Under the pieces are notes generated by a model. That model had not been told where the DNA came from. It did not search any database and saw nothing but the letters and a program-made list of their open reading frames with translations. A stretch of DNA of 52,507 nucleotides. Source: Treponema sp. Its GTDB lineage: Bacteria; Spirochaetota; Spirochaetia; Treponematales; Breznakiellaceae. Of this stretch, positions 26,008 to 34,260 are shown in pieces. The DNA lies in NCBI GenBank assembly GCA_009785215.1, contig WQWU01000010.1, positions 1-52,507 on the forward strand, given 5' to 3'. The stretch's first letter is position 1; the number at the start of each line of letters is the position of its first letter. A program made the translations under genes and the position numbers.

Positions 26008-26574
26008 TTACTTCTTTCTGGCGCTCGCCGCGGCGGCGATACTCTGATTAACATCGGAAAGATCAGAACGCACTACCCTGGCTCTGTCTAATGCCTGCTG
26101 ATGTCTTCCTGCCGCCTGATCCGCTTCCGCTTGATCAGCAGTATTATAAGCGTCCATAATTGTCCTGTCTAATGAGTCATAATCAAGATTTAACTGGGAA
26201 TATCTGGCTCCATTAACATTTCTGAAAGTTTCTTCTATTTCATCCCGCAAAGTTGATATTAACGAATCAGATTCACCGCCTACCCTTTGAGCGGCAATCC
26301 TTCCTTCGGCTATAGCTCTATCTGCCGTTGATATAGCATCCGATGCATAAGTCCTGGCTGCATCATAGCGTTTATTATCGGCCTCTTCCTGCATACGGCG
26401 CAAAGAATCCCGTGCCCGTGCAAGGGTACCGCCGGCATATTCGACAGCATTTGAGTCATTTTCAGCTCTAAAAACCGCTTCCCTGGCATTTTCCATCTCT
26501 GTTAAAGGAGGTTGTTCACATCCAATTAGAAGGATAGAAACAATAACCAGAATATAGAATAATTTAATCTTCAT
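26008..26574 (-). CDS. DUF4398-like lipoprotein, first gene of the ilv-leu operon
   Basis: 188 residues. Lipobox LLIGC with the modified Cys at 19. The mature part is almost wholly helical, charged and alanine-rich (ARDSLRRMQEEADNKRYDAARTYASDAISTADRAIAEGRIAAQR), the pattern of the DUF4398/OmpA-associated coiled-coil lipoproteins; it lacks an OmpA domain. AAGGAG precedes the ATG at 26574. It ends exactly where ilvN begins, so an envelope lipoprotein heads an amino-acid biosynthesis operon. There is no room between the two for a separate ilv promoter or attenuator. Confidence 0.85.
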   Translation of the reverse strand: MKIKLFYILVIVSILLIGCEQPPLTEMENAREAVFRAENDSNAVEYAGGTLARARDSLRRMQEEADNKRYDAARTYASDAISTADRAIAEGRIAAQRVGGESDSLISTLRDEIEETFRNVNGARYSQLNLDYDSLDRTIMDAYNTADQAEADQAAGRHQQALDRARVVRSDLSDVNQSIAAAASARKK

Positions 26575-26681
26575 GCAGTACTCCTTTATTAATTTTAATA
26601 CATTTAAGAAAAATTATCCATAAGTAAAAACAGGTATTTCGACCCTTGAATAATATCGATTACCGCATTATTTTCTATATT

Positions 26682-27089
26682 ATGAGATTAATTAGTTTCC
26701 TAAAAACCGGACTTTTTATATATGAGTGTTTCAGAATACTCATTTTAGCCATAATTTTGATTATTCAGGGAAGTGAACCTGGTTTATCCATTCGAATGAT
26801 TTTTGCTGCTTCTGCAGCTTTATTCCCGTTAATGGCATTGTTCATTTGCATCGATATAAATCGATATAAAACATATCTGCCCTTGTTTGCGGCTGGAAAA
26901 TGCATCTGTATTTTCATGGAACTGGGCTGGTCTATTATTTCCCGGCAGGTTACAATGATTGGAAGCATTGACAGTGCAGCAATTCTTGCCCAATTAATAC
27001 TAAGCGGCGATTTATTTGCTCTGGCTGCTGTTTTTATGATTATTAAAAATGTAAATGCAGAAAATACAGACATAGCGGAGGAAAACTAA
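26682..27089 (+). CDS. Small membrane protein of unknown function
   Basis: 135 residues from the ATG at 26682; a TTG at 26646 is in frame but the extra 12 residues are not needed for the first helix. Neither start has a clear ribosome site. Four hydrophobic segments are visible (about 15-30, 35-52, 65-80, 100-120), then a polar tail ending TDIAEEN. I recognise no family. Its stop overlaps the start of the MinD-like gene by one base (TAATG), so it is co-translated with that ATPase and may be its membrane partner, though this is inference. Confidence 0.65.
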   Translation: MRLISFLKTGLFIYECFRILILAIILIIQGSEPGLSIRMIFAASAALFPLMALFICIDINRYKTYLPLFAAGKCICIFMELGWSIISRQVTMIGSIDSAAILAQLILSGDLFALAAVFMIIKNVNAENTDIAEEN

Positions 27090-28228
27090 TGCGGATTATT
27101 CCAATCGCAAGCGGAAAAGGCGGAGTAGGCAAATCTCTGGTTTCGGCAAATCTTGCCGTTTCCTTTGCTCAGGCAGGAAAGAGCGTTGTGCTTGCGGATC
27201 TTGATTTGGGAGCATCGAACCTGCATCTGGTTCTGGGGCATCAAGCGCCAAAAGCTGGAATCGGCACTTATTTAAATAATATCAAATCCAACTTTTCGGA
27301 CGTTATTACGCAAACCGATGTCCGCGGGCTTAGATTTATTCCAGGCGATAACGAAATACCAGGCACTGCGAACCTTACTGCAGCCCAGCGGAAAGCTCTT
27401 GTAAAACAGCTTCTGGCGCTCAAAGAAGATACCGATATATTAATCCTTGATTTGGGCGCAGGAACACATCAATCAATATTGGATTTCTTTTTGCTTTCTA
27501 ATCAGGGTATTGTTGTTTCCGCACCGGCAGTAACAGCAGTTTTAAACGCCTATGTTTTTTTAAAAAATACTGTTTTTCGTTTAATGTTCAGTTCATGCAC
27601 AAAAGGTTCCAAAGCGCGTGCACATCTGGAAAAAATGAGAAAAGACGGCGCAGGCCATATTTATATTCCAAAATTACTGCCGGAGATTCAGAAGATCGAT
27701 CCTGTCTCTCATGAAAAATTTGTTAAACGCCTTGATACTCTTCGTCCGCGTCTTATTATGAATATGGTAGATGAACCAAAAAATGCGGATGTAGCTATGA
27801 AGATACGCCGTTCATGCGAAGAATATCTTGATCTTAAAATAGAACATATGGGCATTATCTACCGCGACATGATTCAGGATAAAGCGCTTTCTTCCAGACT
27901 GCCAGTTGTTTTATATAAACCGCAGTCGGTTTTATCACAGGCAATTTACCGTATCGCAGATAAAATAATGGAAAGCCCTGAAGATAACTTTACGCCGGAC
28001 GACAAGCAGATCGATGACAGCTTTACAGAAGCGGAACTGGAAGCAGAAATTGATTTTGATACTAAAATGGAATATGTAGAAGACCTTCTGCATTCCGGAG
28101 CCATGAGTCAGGGCGATTTAATAGAAACAGTTAAATCACAGCAGCTGGAAATTTCAAAACTTAAAAAAGAAAATAATTTCCTAAAGCTGAAAATAACAAA
28201 AGCTTTACAGCAAGGTTATAAGGTATAA
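27089..28228 (+). CDS. MinD/FlhG-type ParA-family ATPase with C-terminal coiled coil
   Basis: 379 residues. Deviant Walker A GKGGVGKS at 9-16, including the signature lysine K10 of dimerising ParA/MinD ATPases; switch I DLDLGASNLHLVLG near 38-51; Walker B ILILDLGAG near 119-127. The middle has an insertion (about 165-215) compared with MinD, and a C-terminal extension of about 90 acidic residues ends in a coiled coil (QQLEISKLKKENNFLKLKI). It does not end in the amphipathic membrane helix of MinD. Proteins of this shape act in flagellar placement or cell-pole organisation; no flagellar gene is adjacent, so the target is open. GCGGAGG precedes the ATG. Confidence 0.85.
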   Translation: MRIIPIASGKGGVGKSLVSANLAVSFAQAGKSVVLADLDLGASNLHLVLGHQAPKAGIGTYLNNIKSNFSDVITQTDVRGLRFIPGDNEIPGTANLTAAQRKALVKQLLALKEDTDILILDLGAGTHQSILDFFLLSNQGIVVSAPAVTAVLNAYVFLKNTVFRLMFSSCTKGSKARAHLEKMRKDGAGHIYIPKLLPEIQKIDPVSHEKFVKRLDTLRPRLIMNMVDEPKNADVAMKIRRSCEEYLDLKIEHMGIIYRDMIQDKALSSRLPVVLYKPQSVLSQAIYRIADKIMESPEDNFTPDDKQIDDSFTEAELEAEIDFDTKMEYVEDLLHSGAMSQGDLIETVKSQQLEISKLKKENNFLKLKITKALQQGYKV

Positions 28229-28229
28229 T

Positions 28230-29270
28230 ATGCCATTTTTATATATTAATTTTCCATCATGGCTTAATCCGGAAATTATCCCCGGCCTGCCAGTCCGCTG
28301 GTACGGATTAATGTACATTTTTGCTTTTGCAACTGCATTTTTTTTATATAGAAAACAGGTTAAAGAACGGCACTTTCCAATGTCCGAAGACGACCTTTCC
28401 AGTTTATTCTTTTGCGGGATACTTGGTTTATTGCTTGGAGCAAGGCTTTTCCATACATTGATTTATGAAACAAGCGATTTTTACAGAAGGCAGCCCTGGT
28501 TAATTTTCTGGCCTTTCCGTAACGGGCAATTTACCGGTTTACAGGGAATGAGTTATCACGGCGGAGCTTTTGCAGGTCTTTTGGCTGTTATCATTTTTGC
28601 AAAGGTAAAAAAATACAGTTTCCGCGAAATCGGCGATATGTTTGCAGCAGCGATTCCTCTTGGTTTTACATTCGGGCGTATTGGTAACTTTATCAATGCC
28701 GAACTTTACGGCAGAGCTACCGCAAGTCCTTTAGGAATGGTTTTTCCCGGCGCAGCTCCGCTCCCTGCAAGCGAAAACTGGGTTCAGGAAATTGCAGAAA
28801 AAACAGGTATGGATATAAACGGTTTATGGGAAGTTAATCTGCCGCGCCATCCTTCGCAGTTATATGAAGCCTTTTTTGAAGGTATTATATTATGGGCAAT
28901 TATCTGGTTTTTCCGAAGCCGTAAACCATTTAAAGGTTTCCTTGTTGGGCTTTACTTTCTGGGATATGGTTTTTTCCGTTTTATTATCGAATATTTCCGC
29001 GAACCGGATGCCGATCTTGGTTACCGGTTTGAAATCGTAAAAACAACACTTCCTACTGCGTATGCGCATCCTCTTCTTAGCTTTTCTACAGGGCAGGTGC
29101 TTTGCTTTTTTATGATGGTTTTCGGAGCTGTCTGGCTTATCTATGCTTCCCGTTTATCCGACAGCAAAGATATTTTTGTTTATAACGAAGAAGAACTTGA
29201 ACAATTAAAGGTTAACGAAGCGGCAAAAGAGCGGAACCAGCGCAGAAAATTAAGAAAAAAACTGCGGTAA
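28230..29270 (+). CDS. lgt: Prolipoprotein diacylglyceryl transferase
   Basis: 346 residues, somewhat longer than usual. It transfers diacylglycerol from phosphatidylglycerol to the lipobox cysteine of prolipoproteins in the inner membrane, the first step for the many lipoproteins encoded in this window. Seven membrane segments are visible. Hallmarks: VRWYGLMYIFAF near 22-33, the HGGAFAG loop near 110, the Lgt signature GRIGNFINAELYGR near 149-162, and HPSQLYEA near 206-213. The basic tail (AAKERNQRRKLRKKLR) is cytoplasmic. It starts two bases after the MinD-like gene. Confidence 0.96.
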   Translation: MPFLYINFPSWLNPEIIPGLPVRWYGLMYIFAFATAFFLYRKQVKERHFPMSEDDLSSLFFCGILGLLLGARLFHTLIYETSDFYRRQPWLIFWPFRNGQFTGLQGMSYHGGAFAGLLAVIIFAKVKKYSFREIGDMFAAAIPLGFTFGRIGNFINAELYGRATASPLGMVFPGAAPLPASENWVQEIAEKTGMDINGLWEVNLPRHPSQLYEAFFEGIILWAIIWFFRSRKPFKGFLVGLYFLGYGFFRFIIEYFREPDADLGYRFEIVKTTLPTAYAHPLLSFSTGQVLCFFMMVFGAVWLIYASRLSDSKDIFVYNEEELEQLKVNEAAKERNQRRKLRKKLR

Positions 29271-29278
29271 AGAAGCAC

Positions 29279-29307
29279 TTGAATTTCCGCTATTTAGCAT
29301 GTAATAT
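29279..29307 (+). promoter_or_regulatory. Predicted promoter of the oxaloacetate decarboxylase genes
   Basis: TTGAAT at 29279-29284, 17 bases, TAATAT at 29302-29307. The leader is about 25 bases and carries AAGGAG at 29325-29330, so this unit uses an ordinary ribosome site. It separates oadG-oadA from lgt. Confidence 0.55.
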
Positions 29308-29338
29308 GAATTAATCGGAAAATTAAGGAGAGATTGGG

Positions 29339-29617
29339 ATGAAAACGATGATTTGCAGCGTTTGCGGTTACGTGTGTCCGAATAAAGGGCATATGACTAT
29401 TTTAGAAATGATGGAACAGGGAATGGTTGTACAACTTATAGTTGTAGGTATTCTTTTTGTCCTAATGGGATTAATGATCAATGCAATCGGCAAAGGAAGA
29501 GCTGCAGCTTTAAAGGAAACCGGTTCCGGCAGTTCCTCTGTCAATAATAAAACAATAGAAGGCTCTGCAATTATTGCAGCAATTACAGCCGCTGTTAATG
29601 AATACAGAAAAAAATAA
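29339..29617 (+). CDS. oadG: Oxaloacetate decarboxylase gamma-chain-like protein with N-terminal cysteine knuckle
   Basis: 92 residues. Residues about 19-92 match the small membrane subunit OadG: an amphipathic start (MTILEMMEQGM), one membrane helix (VVQLIVVGILFVLMGLMINAI), a polar linker and the end IAAITAAVNEYRKK. OadG anchors the carboxyltransferase alpha chain to the beta chain and often binds Zn. Unusually, it is preceded by MICSVCGYVCPNKGH, which copies the first Cys knuckle of rubredoxin (C-x2-C-G-Y) with an extra Cys and His. The ATG at 29339 has AAGGAG at a good distance; an internal ATG at 29393 has only AAAGGG at three bases. The alpha chain follows 19 bases later. Confidence 0.78.
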   Translation: MKTMICSVCGYVCPNKGHMTILEMMEQGMVVQLIVVGILFVLMGLMINAIGKGRAAALKETGSGSSSVNNKTIEGSAIIAAITAAVNEYRKK

Positions 29618-29636
29618 ATAATCAAGGAAGGAAAAA

Positions 29637-31394
29637 ATGCCAAAAATAAAATTAACCGATTTAGTACTGCGCGATGCGCACCAGTCACTTTTTGCTACCC
29701 GCATGGTCACTGCAGACATGCTGCCAATCTGCGACAAGCTCGACAAAGCGGGCTTTTACGCGCTGGAAGCCTGGGGAGGCGCTACTTTTGACGCCTGTAT
29801 CAGGTTCTTAAACGAAGATCCGTGGGAAAGGCTGAAAAAGCTTAAAAAAGCCCTGCCTAAAACTCCAATAATGATGCTTCTTCGCGGTCAGAATCTTTTA
29901 GGTTACCGCCATTATGCCGACGATGTAGTAGAAAAATTCGTTGAATATGCAGCAAAAGACGGCGTTGATATTTTCCGTATCTTTGACGCTTGCAATGATC
30001 CGCGCAACTTTAAAACAGCAACTGCAGCCGCTTTAAAAACCGGCAAACATATTCAGGCAACTATTTCTTATGCTGTAACTCCTTTTCATACAGTCGAAAA
30101 ATACGCAGAGTTTGCAAAACAGCTTGCAGACCTTGGCGCTAACTCTCTTTGTATTAAGGATATGGCAGGTCTTTTAAAACCATACGAAGGTTACGAACTT
30201 GTAAAAGCTATTAAAAAAGCAACAAGCCTTCCTTTGGAAATCCACACTCACGCCACTACAGGTATGTCAGTAGCTACTCTTACCAAGTGCGCCGAAGCTG
30301 GTGCGGAAATTCTTGATACTACAATTTCTTCCATGTCGATGGGAACAAGCCACAGCCCGACAGAAACAATGGTAGAAATTTTTAAAGGCACAGAGTTCGA
30401 CACAGGATTAGACATCAATCTGTTACTCGAAATTGCAGCATACTTCCGCGAAGTCCGCAAGAACTACAAAAAATTTGAGTCCAGTTTCCTTGGCGCAGAT
30501 ACTCGTCTCCTTGTAAGCCAGGTTCCCGGCGGAATGTTAAGTAACATGGAAAGCCAGTTAAAGGAACAGGGCGCAGCCGATAAAATGGACGATGTATTAA
30601 AAGAAATCGCAGTCGTACAAAAAGATGCAGGTTATCCGCCGCTTGTAACGCCTACAAGCCAGATTGTCGGAACACAGGCTGTATTTAATGTATTGTTCGG
30701 CCGTTATAATAAACTTTCCGGCGAGTTCCAGGATCTTGTTGCCGGTAAATACGGCGCATGCCCTGCACCAAAAAATGCAGACCTTGTCAAAAAAGCGCTT
30801 GAAGCTTTAAAGATGGAAAAAGAAATGACTTGCCGTCCTGCAGATGAAATCCCTGCAGAATATTCAAAACTGGAAGAAGAAGCAAAAAAAATACTTGGTA
30901 ATAATGTATCTACAGAGGATGTACTTACACTTGCAATGTTCCCGAAAGTTGCTCCGGACTTCTTTAAAACTCGCGCGAACGGCCCTGTTGTATTTAAGCC
31001 GGAAGCCGAAGCTGCGGCGCCGGCAGCAAGCGTAGCAGCTCCAGCAGGAAGTGCAGCGCGTTACAGCGTAAATGTTAACGGCGCAAATTATGATGTTGTC
31101 GTAGCTCCTGCAGGTTCTGTAGCAATTGCCCCAGCGGCAGCAGCCGCGGCTTCAGCCGCGCCAGCTCCAACAGCTTCTGCAGGCGGCGATACGATTATAG
31201 CTCCTGTAGCCGGAACAATTCTGCGTTTTGTAGCATCAGAAGGCGCGGATGTAAAAGCCGGTGATACAATATTAATTCAGGAATCCATGAAAATGGAACT
31301 TGAAATTAAAACAAGTGTTGCAGGAAAAGTTCACTTCCTGGTTCAGACAGGAACCCAGGTAGCTTCCAAACAGCCGGTTGCAAAAATAGGCTAA
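29637..31394 (+). CDS. oadA: Oxaloacetate decarboxylase alpha chain / pyruvate carboxylase subunit B type biotin protein
   Basis: 585 residues. Residues 1-270 are the DRE-TIM carboxyltransferase barrel (LVLRDAHQSLFATRM near 7-21, EAWGGATFDACIRFL near 43-57, EIHTHATTGMS near 201-211 with metal ligands), followed by the PYC_OADA domain to about 450, an Ala/Pro-rich linker (about 462-515) and a biotinyl domain with ESMKME; Lys552 should carry biotin. The subunit transfers CO2 from oxaloacetate to biotin as part of the sodium-pumping decarboxylase. The beta chain that does the Na transport is not in this window, so the partner must be elsewhere or the protein acts in a transcarboxylation. AAGGAAGG precedes the ATG. 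Confidence 0.93.
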   Translation: MPKIKLTDLVLRDAHQSLFATRMVTADMLPICDKLDKAGFYALEAWGGATFDACIRFLNEDPWERLKKLKKALPKTPIMMLLRGQNLLGYRHYADDVVEKFVEYAAKDGVDIFRIFDACNDPRNFKTATAAALKTGKHIQATISYAVTPFHTVEKYAEFAKQLADLGANSLCIKDMAGLLKPYEGYELVKAIKKATSLPLEIHTHATTGMSVATLTKCAEAGAEILDTTISSMSMGTSHSPTETMVEIFKGTEFDTGLDINLLLEIAAYFREVRKNYKKFESSFLGADTRLLVSQVPGGMLSNMESQLKEQGAADKMDDVLKEIAVVQKDAGYPPLVTPTSQIVGTQAVFNVLFGRYNKLSGEFQDLVAGKYGACPAPKNADLVKKALEALKMEKEMTCRPADEIPAEYSKLEEEAKKILGNNVSTEDVLTLAMFPKVAPDFFKTRANGPVVFKPEAEAAAPAASVAAPAGSAARYSVNVNGANYDVVVAPAGSVAIAPAAAAAASAAPAPTASAGGDTIIAPVAGTILRFVASEGADVKAGDTILIQESMKMELEIKTSVAGKVHFLVQTGTQVASKQPVAKIG

Positions 31395-31408
31395 GTGTAA
31401 AAAAGAGG

Positions 31409-31610
31409 TTCTCGCAGAGGCGCGGAGTTTTGCAACTAAAGTTGCTTAAAGAACGCAGAGTTTTTGTACGAAAACAATGCGTTCAACTCCGAGCTTCCTG
31501 TGAGAGATAATCAAAAATTAAAAAAATTAAGAAATCTAATAATCAGAAAACCAGAAGCTCATAATATATAATACTAACAACAACTCTGCGCCTCAGCGTC
31601 TCTGCGAGAA
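31409..31610. repeat. CGCAGAG-heptamer repeat element, copy 2, with inverted ends
   Basis: Between the convergent oadA and sigma-factor genes. Left arm TTCTCGCAGAGGCGCGGAGTT at 31409-31429 and right arm at 31582-31610 are imperfectly inverted; both share TTCTCGCAGAG and GAGTT, and the right arm has eight extra bases. In between are further ACGCAGAG (31454-31461) and TGCGTT words and an A/T-rich core. Because both flanking genes end here, the element could help stop transcription, though I see no proper U-tract after a strong stem. Confidence 0.65.
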
Positions 31611-31624
31611 TCTTTCTTAATAAA

Positions 31625-32686
31625 TTAAGAGTTTTCTTTAAGTTCGCGGAGTTCCTGCAGTGTTCTTAATTTCCAGATTGCTTTTTCCTGAATCTGCCTT
31701 ACCCTCTCGCGTGTAATTCCAAGAAATTTTCCAGTTTCTTCCAGTGTTAGAGGATTTTCTCCCGTTAAGCCGAAACGAAGCTGAATTATTCTCATTTCTC
31801 TTTCGGATAACTGAGAAAGAATCCCGCCCATTGTCTCCTGCAATGTCATGGAAAAAACCATTTCAAAAGGCTCAGCTCTTATATCGTCTTTTATAAGATC
31901 TGCCAAACGAGTCATATTTCCGTCATCAACGATAGTATCAAGGCTTGTAGTTTCCTGCGATAACTTTACAATTTCTTTTACCTTTGAAACGGGCACATTC
32001 AAATATTCTGATAATTCCTGTTCGTTAGGGTCTCGCCCTAAATCCTGAGTAAGCTGCTTTGCTACATAATAACATTTTTTTATCGTATTAAGCATATGGA
32101 TAGGGATGCGGATAACACGCCCTTTATCTGCAATACTTTTAATTATTGCCTGTCTTATCCACCATGTACCATATGTGGAAAAACGGCAGCCCCTTGTATA
32201 ATCAAAACGTTCTACAGCTTCTATAAGACCGATATTTCCTTCGTCAATCAGATCTAAAAGAGATAAACCGCGATGCTGATAATTTTTGGCAATTGAAACA
32301 ACAAGGCGTAAGTTTGAATTAATCATTGTGTTTTTATAATGCAAAAGCGTACTGTCCAAGGCTGCTTTTTCACTGCTAAAGTCTTTAGTAACTCCGTCTA
32401 TTTCCTTGTTTTTCTTTTTTTCAGCTTCCAAAGCTTTTAATTTGCTTCGTAAACTAATAATTTTTTCGCCGATATTCTGCTCTTCCTGCAATGTTAAAAG
32501 CGGAAACCTGGAAATCTGCCTAAAATATAAAGCCAGAGGATCCGATTCTTTCTGCAATTTAATCCTTTTATGGGATTTATCCAGCGATTTCCTTGGGTCT
32601 CTGCGGTTCCCGCTGCGGGAACTGCCGCGTTTAGTGCTGCTGCGACTGCCATGAAGCTGTCCTATATTATCAATTCCAATCTCCAT
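31625..32686 (-). CDS. Group 2 sigma-70 factor (RpoS-like)
   Basis: 353 residues. It lacks region 1.1 and the long insertion of a primary sigma factor; after a basic N-terminal 45 residues come region 1.2 (DPLALYFRQISRFPLLTLQEE, 48-68), regions 2.1-2.4 (NLRLVVSIAKNYQHRGLSLLDLIDEGNIGLIEAVERFDY, then FSTYGTWWIRQAI), region 3 and a complete region 4 (LTLEETGKFLGITRERVRQIQ). The promoter-contacting residues look like those of RpoD/RpoS, so it should read near-consensus promoters. A stationary-phase or stress role is inferred from size and from the upstream LysM/LytM gene, as in nlpD-rpoS. GAGGTG lies before the ATG; the gap to the upstream gene is 15 bases. Confidence 0.9.
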   Translation of the reverse strand: MEIGIDNIGQLHGSRSSTKRGSSRSGNRRDPRKSLDKSHKRIKLQKESDPLALYFRQISRFPLLTLQEEQNIGEKIISLRSKLKALEAEKKKNKEIDGVTKDFSSEKAALDSTLLHYKNTMINSNLRLVVSIAKNYQHRGLSLLDLIDEGNIGLIEAVERFDYTRGCRFSTYGTWWIRQAIIKSIADKGRVIRIPIHMLNTIKKCYYVAKQLTQDLGRDPNEQELSEYLNVPVSKVKEIVKLSQETTSLDTIVDDGNMTRLADLIKDDIRAEPFEMVFSMTLQETMGGILSQLSEREMRIIQLRFGLTGENPLTLEETGKFLGITRERVRQIQEKAIWKLRTLQELRELKENS

Positions 32687-32701
32687 TTTTCACCTCATCT
32701 T

Positions 32702-33580
32702 TTAAGTTCTGGAATTATTAGCGCCTGCTCTTGGAGCAATTGCCGGATCAATCGGTATATCATTTCTAAATACCATAAAAAATAACTGCGGTTTCTCTGA
32801 AACAGCATTAACTCCTAACCTGCCCAGTTCCATCCCTGGAGTTATACGGTCTCCTACATTTACAGATATTGTTTCGCAGCCGCCGTACATGTAATAATAC
32901 CCTCCGGCAGTTTCTACAATTACAACTCTTCCAAACTTGCGCCATGGTCCTGCAGAAACAACAAACCCCTGAGTTAAGCTCTGTACAGATTCAAATTGAT
33001 TCCCTTCTACAACAACACCCATCTGCCCTGTCATATAAGTAATATCTTTCGGCATAATAGGCCAGCGTAAAGAATACAATCCGCTTGCTGCTCTTGTGTT
33101 TCCGGCATTTCCTGAATTTGAATTTGCAGAAGCAGCCGCGGCTGCAGGCTGAGCAGTACTTGTTGTACTCGAACCCGGCACTTTAATAACATCACCTGCT
33201 CTTAACGAATGATTGGAAGCAAACCCGTTTATATCCAATAGCCTTTGCAGGGTAATTCCATGAGTACGCGCAATACTAAAAAGCGTATCGCCTCTTACCG
33301 CCCTGTAATTAACCAATGTTTGAACATTGATGGTTGGCGTCGCCGCAGAATCGTCAGATGAAACCGGAATTACAAGTCTCCTTCCAGCCTGCAGCCTGGA
33401 AGGATCTGTAATGCCATTGGTTCTCATTAGATCATCCGCAGTAACATTGTAAAAGCGGGAAATTGAGTAGATTGTTTCCCCTCTTCCTACTACATGGATC
33501 AAATTATCCGCGGCAGCTGCTCCGGAGGAAAGGAGACATGCCAAAACAAAAAACAGCAATAAAATTTGTAGATACTTCAC
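32702..33580 (-). CDS. LysM protein with degenerate LytM (M23) domain, NlpD/EnvC-like
   Basis: 292 residues. Signal peptide 1-24 (or a poor lipobox at Cys15). Two LysM peptidoglycan-binding repeats at about 28-72 and 91-136, a Ser/Ala/Asn-rich linker, then an M23 fold at about 170-285. All zinc ligands are absent: the HxGxD-type site reads GQMGVVVEG, the HLH-type site reads YGGCE, and the last His is Phe in LFFMVF. Such inactive LytM proteins (NlpD, EnvC) activate cell-wall amidases rather than cutting themselves. The start is GTG at 33580 with no strong ribosome site. It heads the transcription unit of the sigma factor 15 bases downstream. Confidence 0.88.
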   Translation of the reverse strand: MKYLQILLLFFVLACLLSSGAAAADNLIHVVGRGETIYSISRFYNVTADDLMRTNGITDPSRLQAGRRLVIPVSSDDSAATPTINVQTLVNYRAVRGDTLFSIARTHGITLQRLLDINGFASNHSLRAGDVIKVPGSSTTSTAQPAAAAASANSNSGNAGNTRAASGLYSLRWPIMPKDITYMTGQMGVVVEGNQFESVQSLTQGFVVSAGPWRKFGRVVIVETAGGYYYMYGGCETISVNVGDRITPGMELGRLGVNAVSEKPQLFFMVFRNDIPIDPAIAPRAGANNSRT

Positions 33581-33769
33581 GGCTCTTCATTATCGGCAGT
33601 TTTTGCGTAAATCTATAATAGATATGGAAATATGACAAGGATGATTATCACTACTGCTGTATCTAGCGTTATAAAAATGAATAGACACCAGATATAGCGT
33701 AGGTGCAAAATACAAAGAACAGTAATCCGCAGTCTTTACATACTTAAATCATATATTGTAAAGTAAAAC

Positions 33770-34246
33770 ATGAGTGATTATAAAAGACCAAGCTGGGATG
33801 AATATTTTATGGAAGTTTGCGAGGCAATATCCAAACGGGCAACCTGCGATCGCGGGCGCTCCGGCTGCGTAATTGCCAAAGACAAACAGATTCTTGTTAC
33901 CGGATATGTCGGTGCTCCAGCAGGGCTTCCTCACTGTGATGACGAAGGCCATCAGCTAAAAAAAATGGTGCATGAAGACGGCAAAGAGACGACTCATTGT
34001 GTCAGAACTGTTCATGCCGAACAAAATGCAATTTGCCAGGCGGCAAAACGCGGTATTTCGATAGATGGAGCTACTCTTTACTGCCGGATGACTCCGTGCA
34101 GAACCTGCACTATGCTGATAATTAACTGCGGAATAAAACGTGTCGTCTGCCAGCGGCGCTATCAGGACAGCAGCGATTCACTAGCCATGTTTGAAAAAGC
34201 GGGAATTACAATAGAACACCTGCACGATGAATTACAGCAGTACTAA
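33770..34246 (+). CDS. dCMP deaminase (ComEB-like)
   Basis: 158 residues, typical for deoxycytidylate deaminase, which makes dUMP for thymidylate synthesis. Zinc-binding motifs HAEQNA (His82, Glu84) and PCRTC (Cys110, Cys113) are intact, and the N-terminal RPSWDEYFMEVCEAISKRATCDR and SGCVIAKDKQILVTGYVGAP segments are characteristic. The allosteric dCTP-binding features cannot be judged by eye. A TATATT box about 12 bases upstream with no clear ribosome site suggests a very short leader. It is convergent with the following unknown gene. Confidence 0.93.
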   Translation: MSDYKRPSWDEYFMEVCEAISKRATCDRGRSGCVIAKDKQILVTGYVGAPAGLPHCDDEGHQLKKMVHEDGKETTHCVRTVHAEQNAICQAAKRGISIDGATLYCRMTPCRTCTMLIINCGIKRVVCQRRYQDSSDSLAMFEKAGITIEHLHDELQQY

Positions 34247-34260
34247 TGTAAATTTTAATA

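Noticed and set aside
26008-26681. T-box, leader peptide or attenuator controlling the ilv-leu genes
   Set aside because: The lipoprotein stop abuts ilvN directly, and the short region upstream of the lipoprotein gene shows no T-box-like structure.
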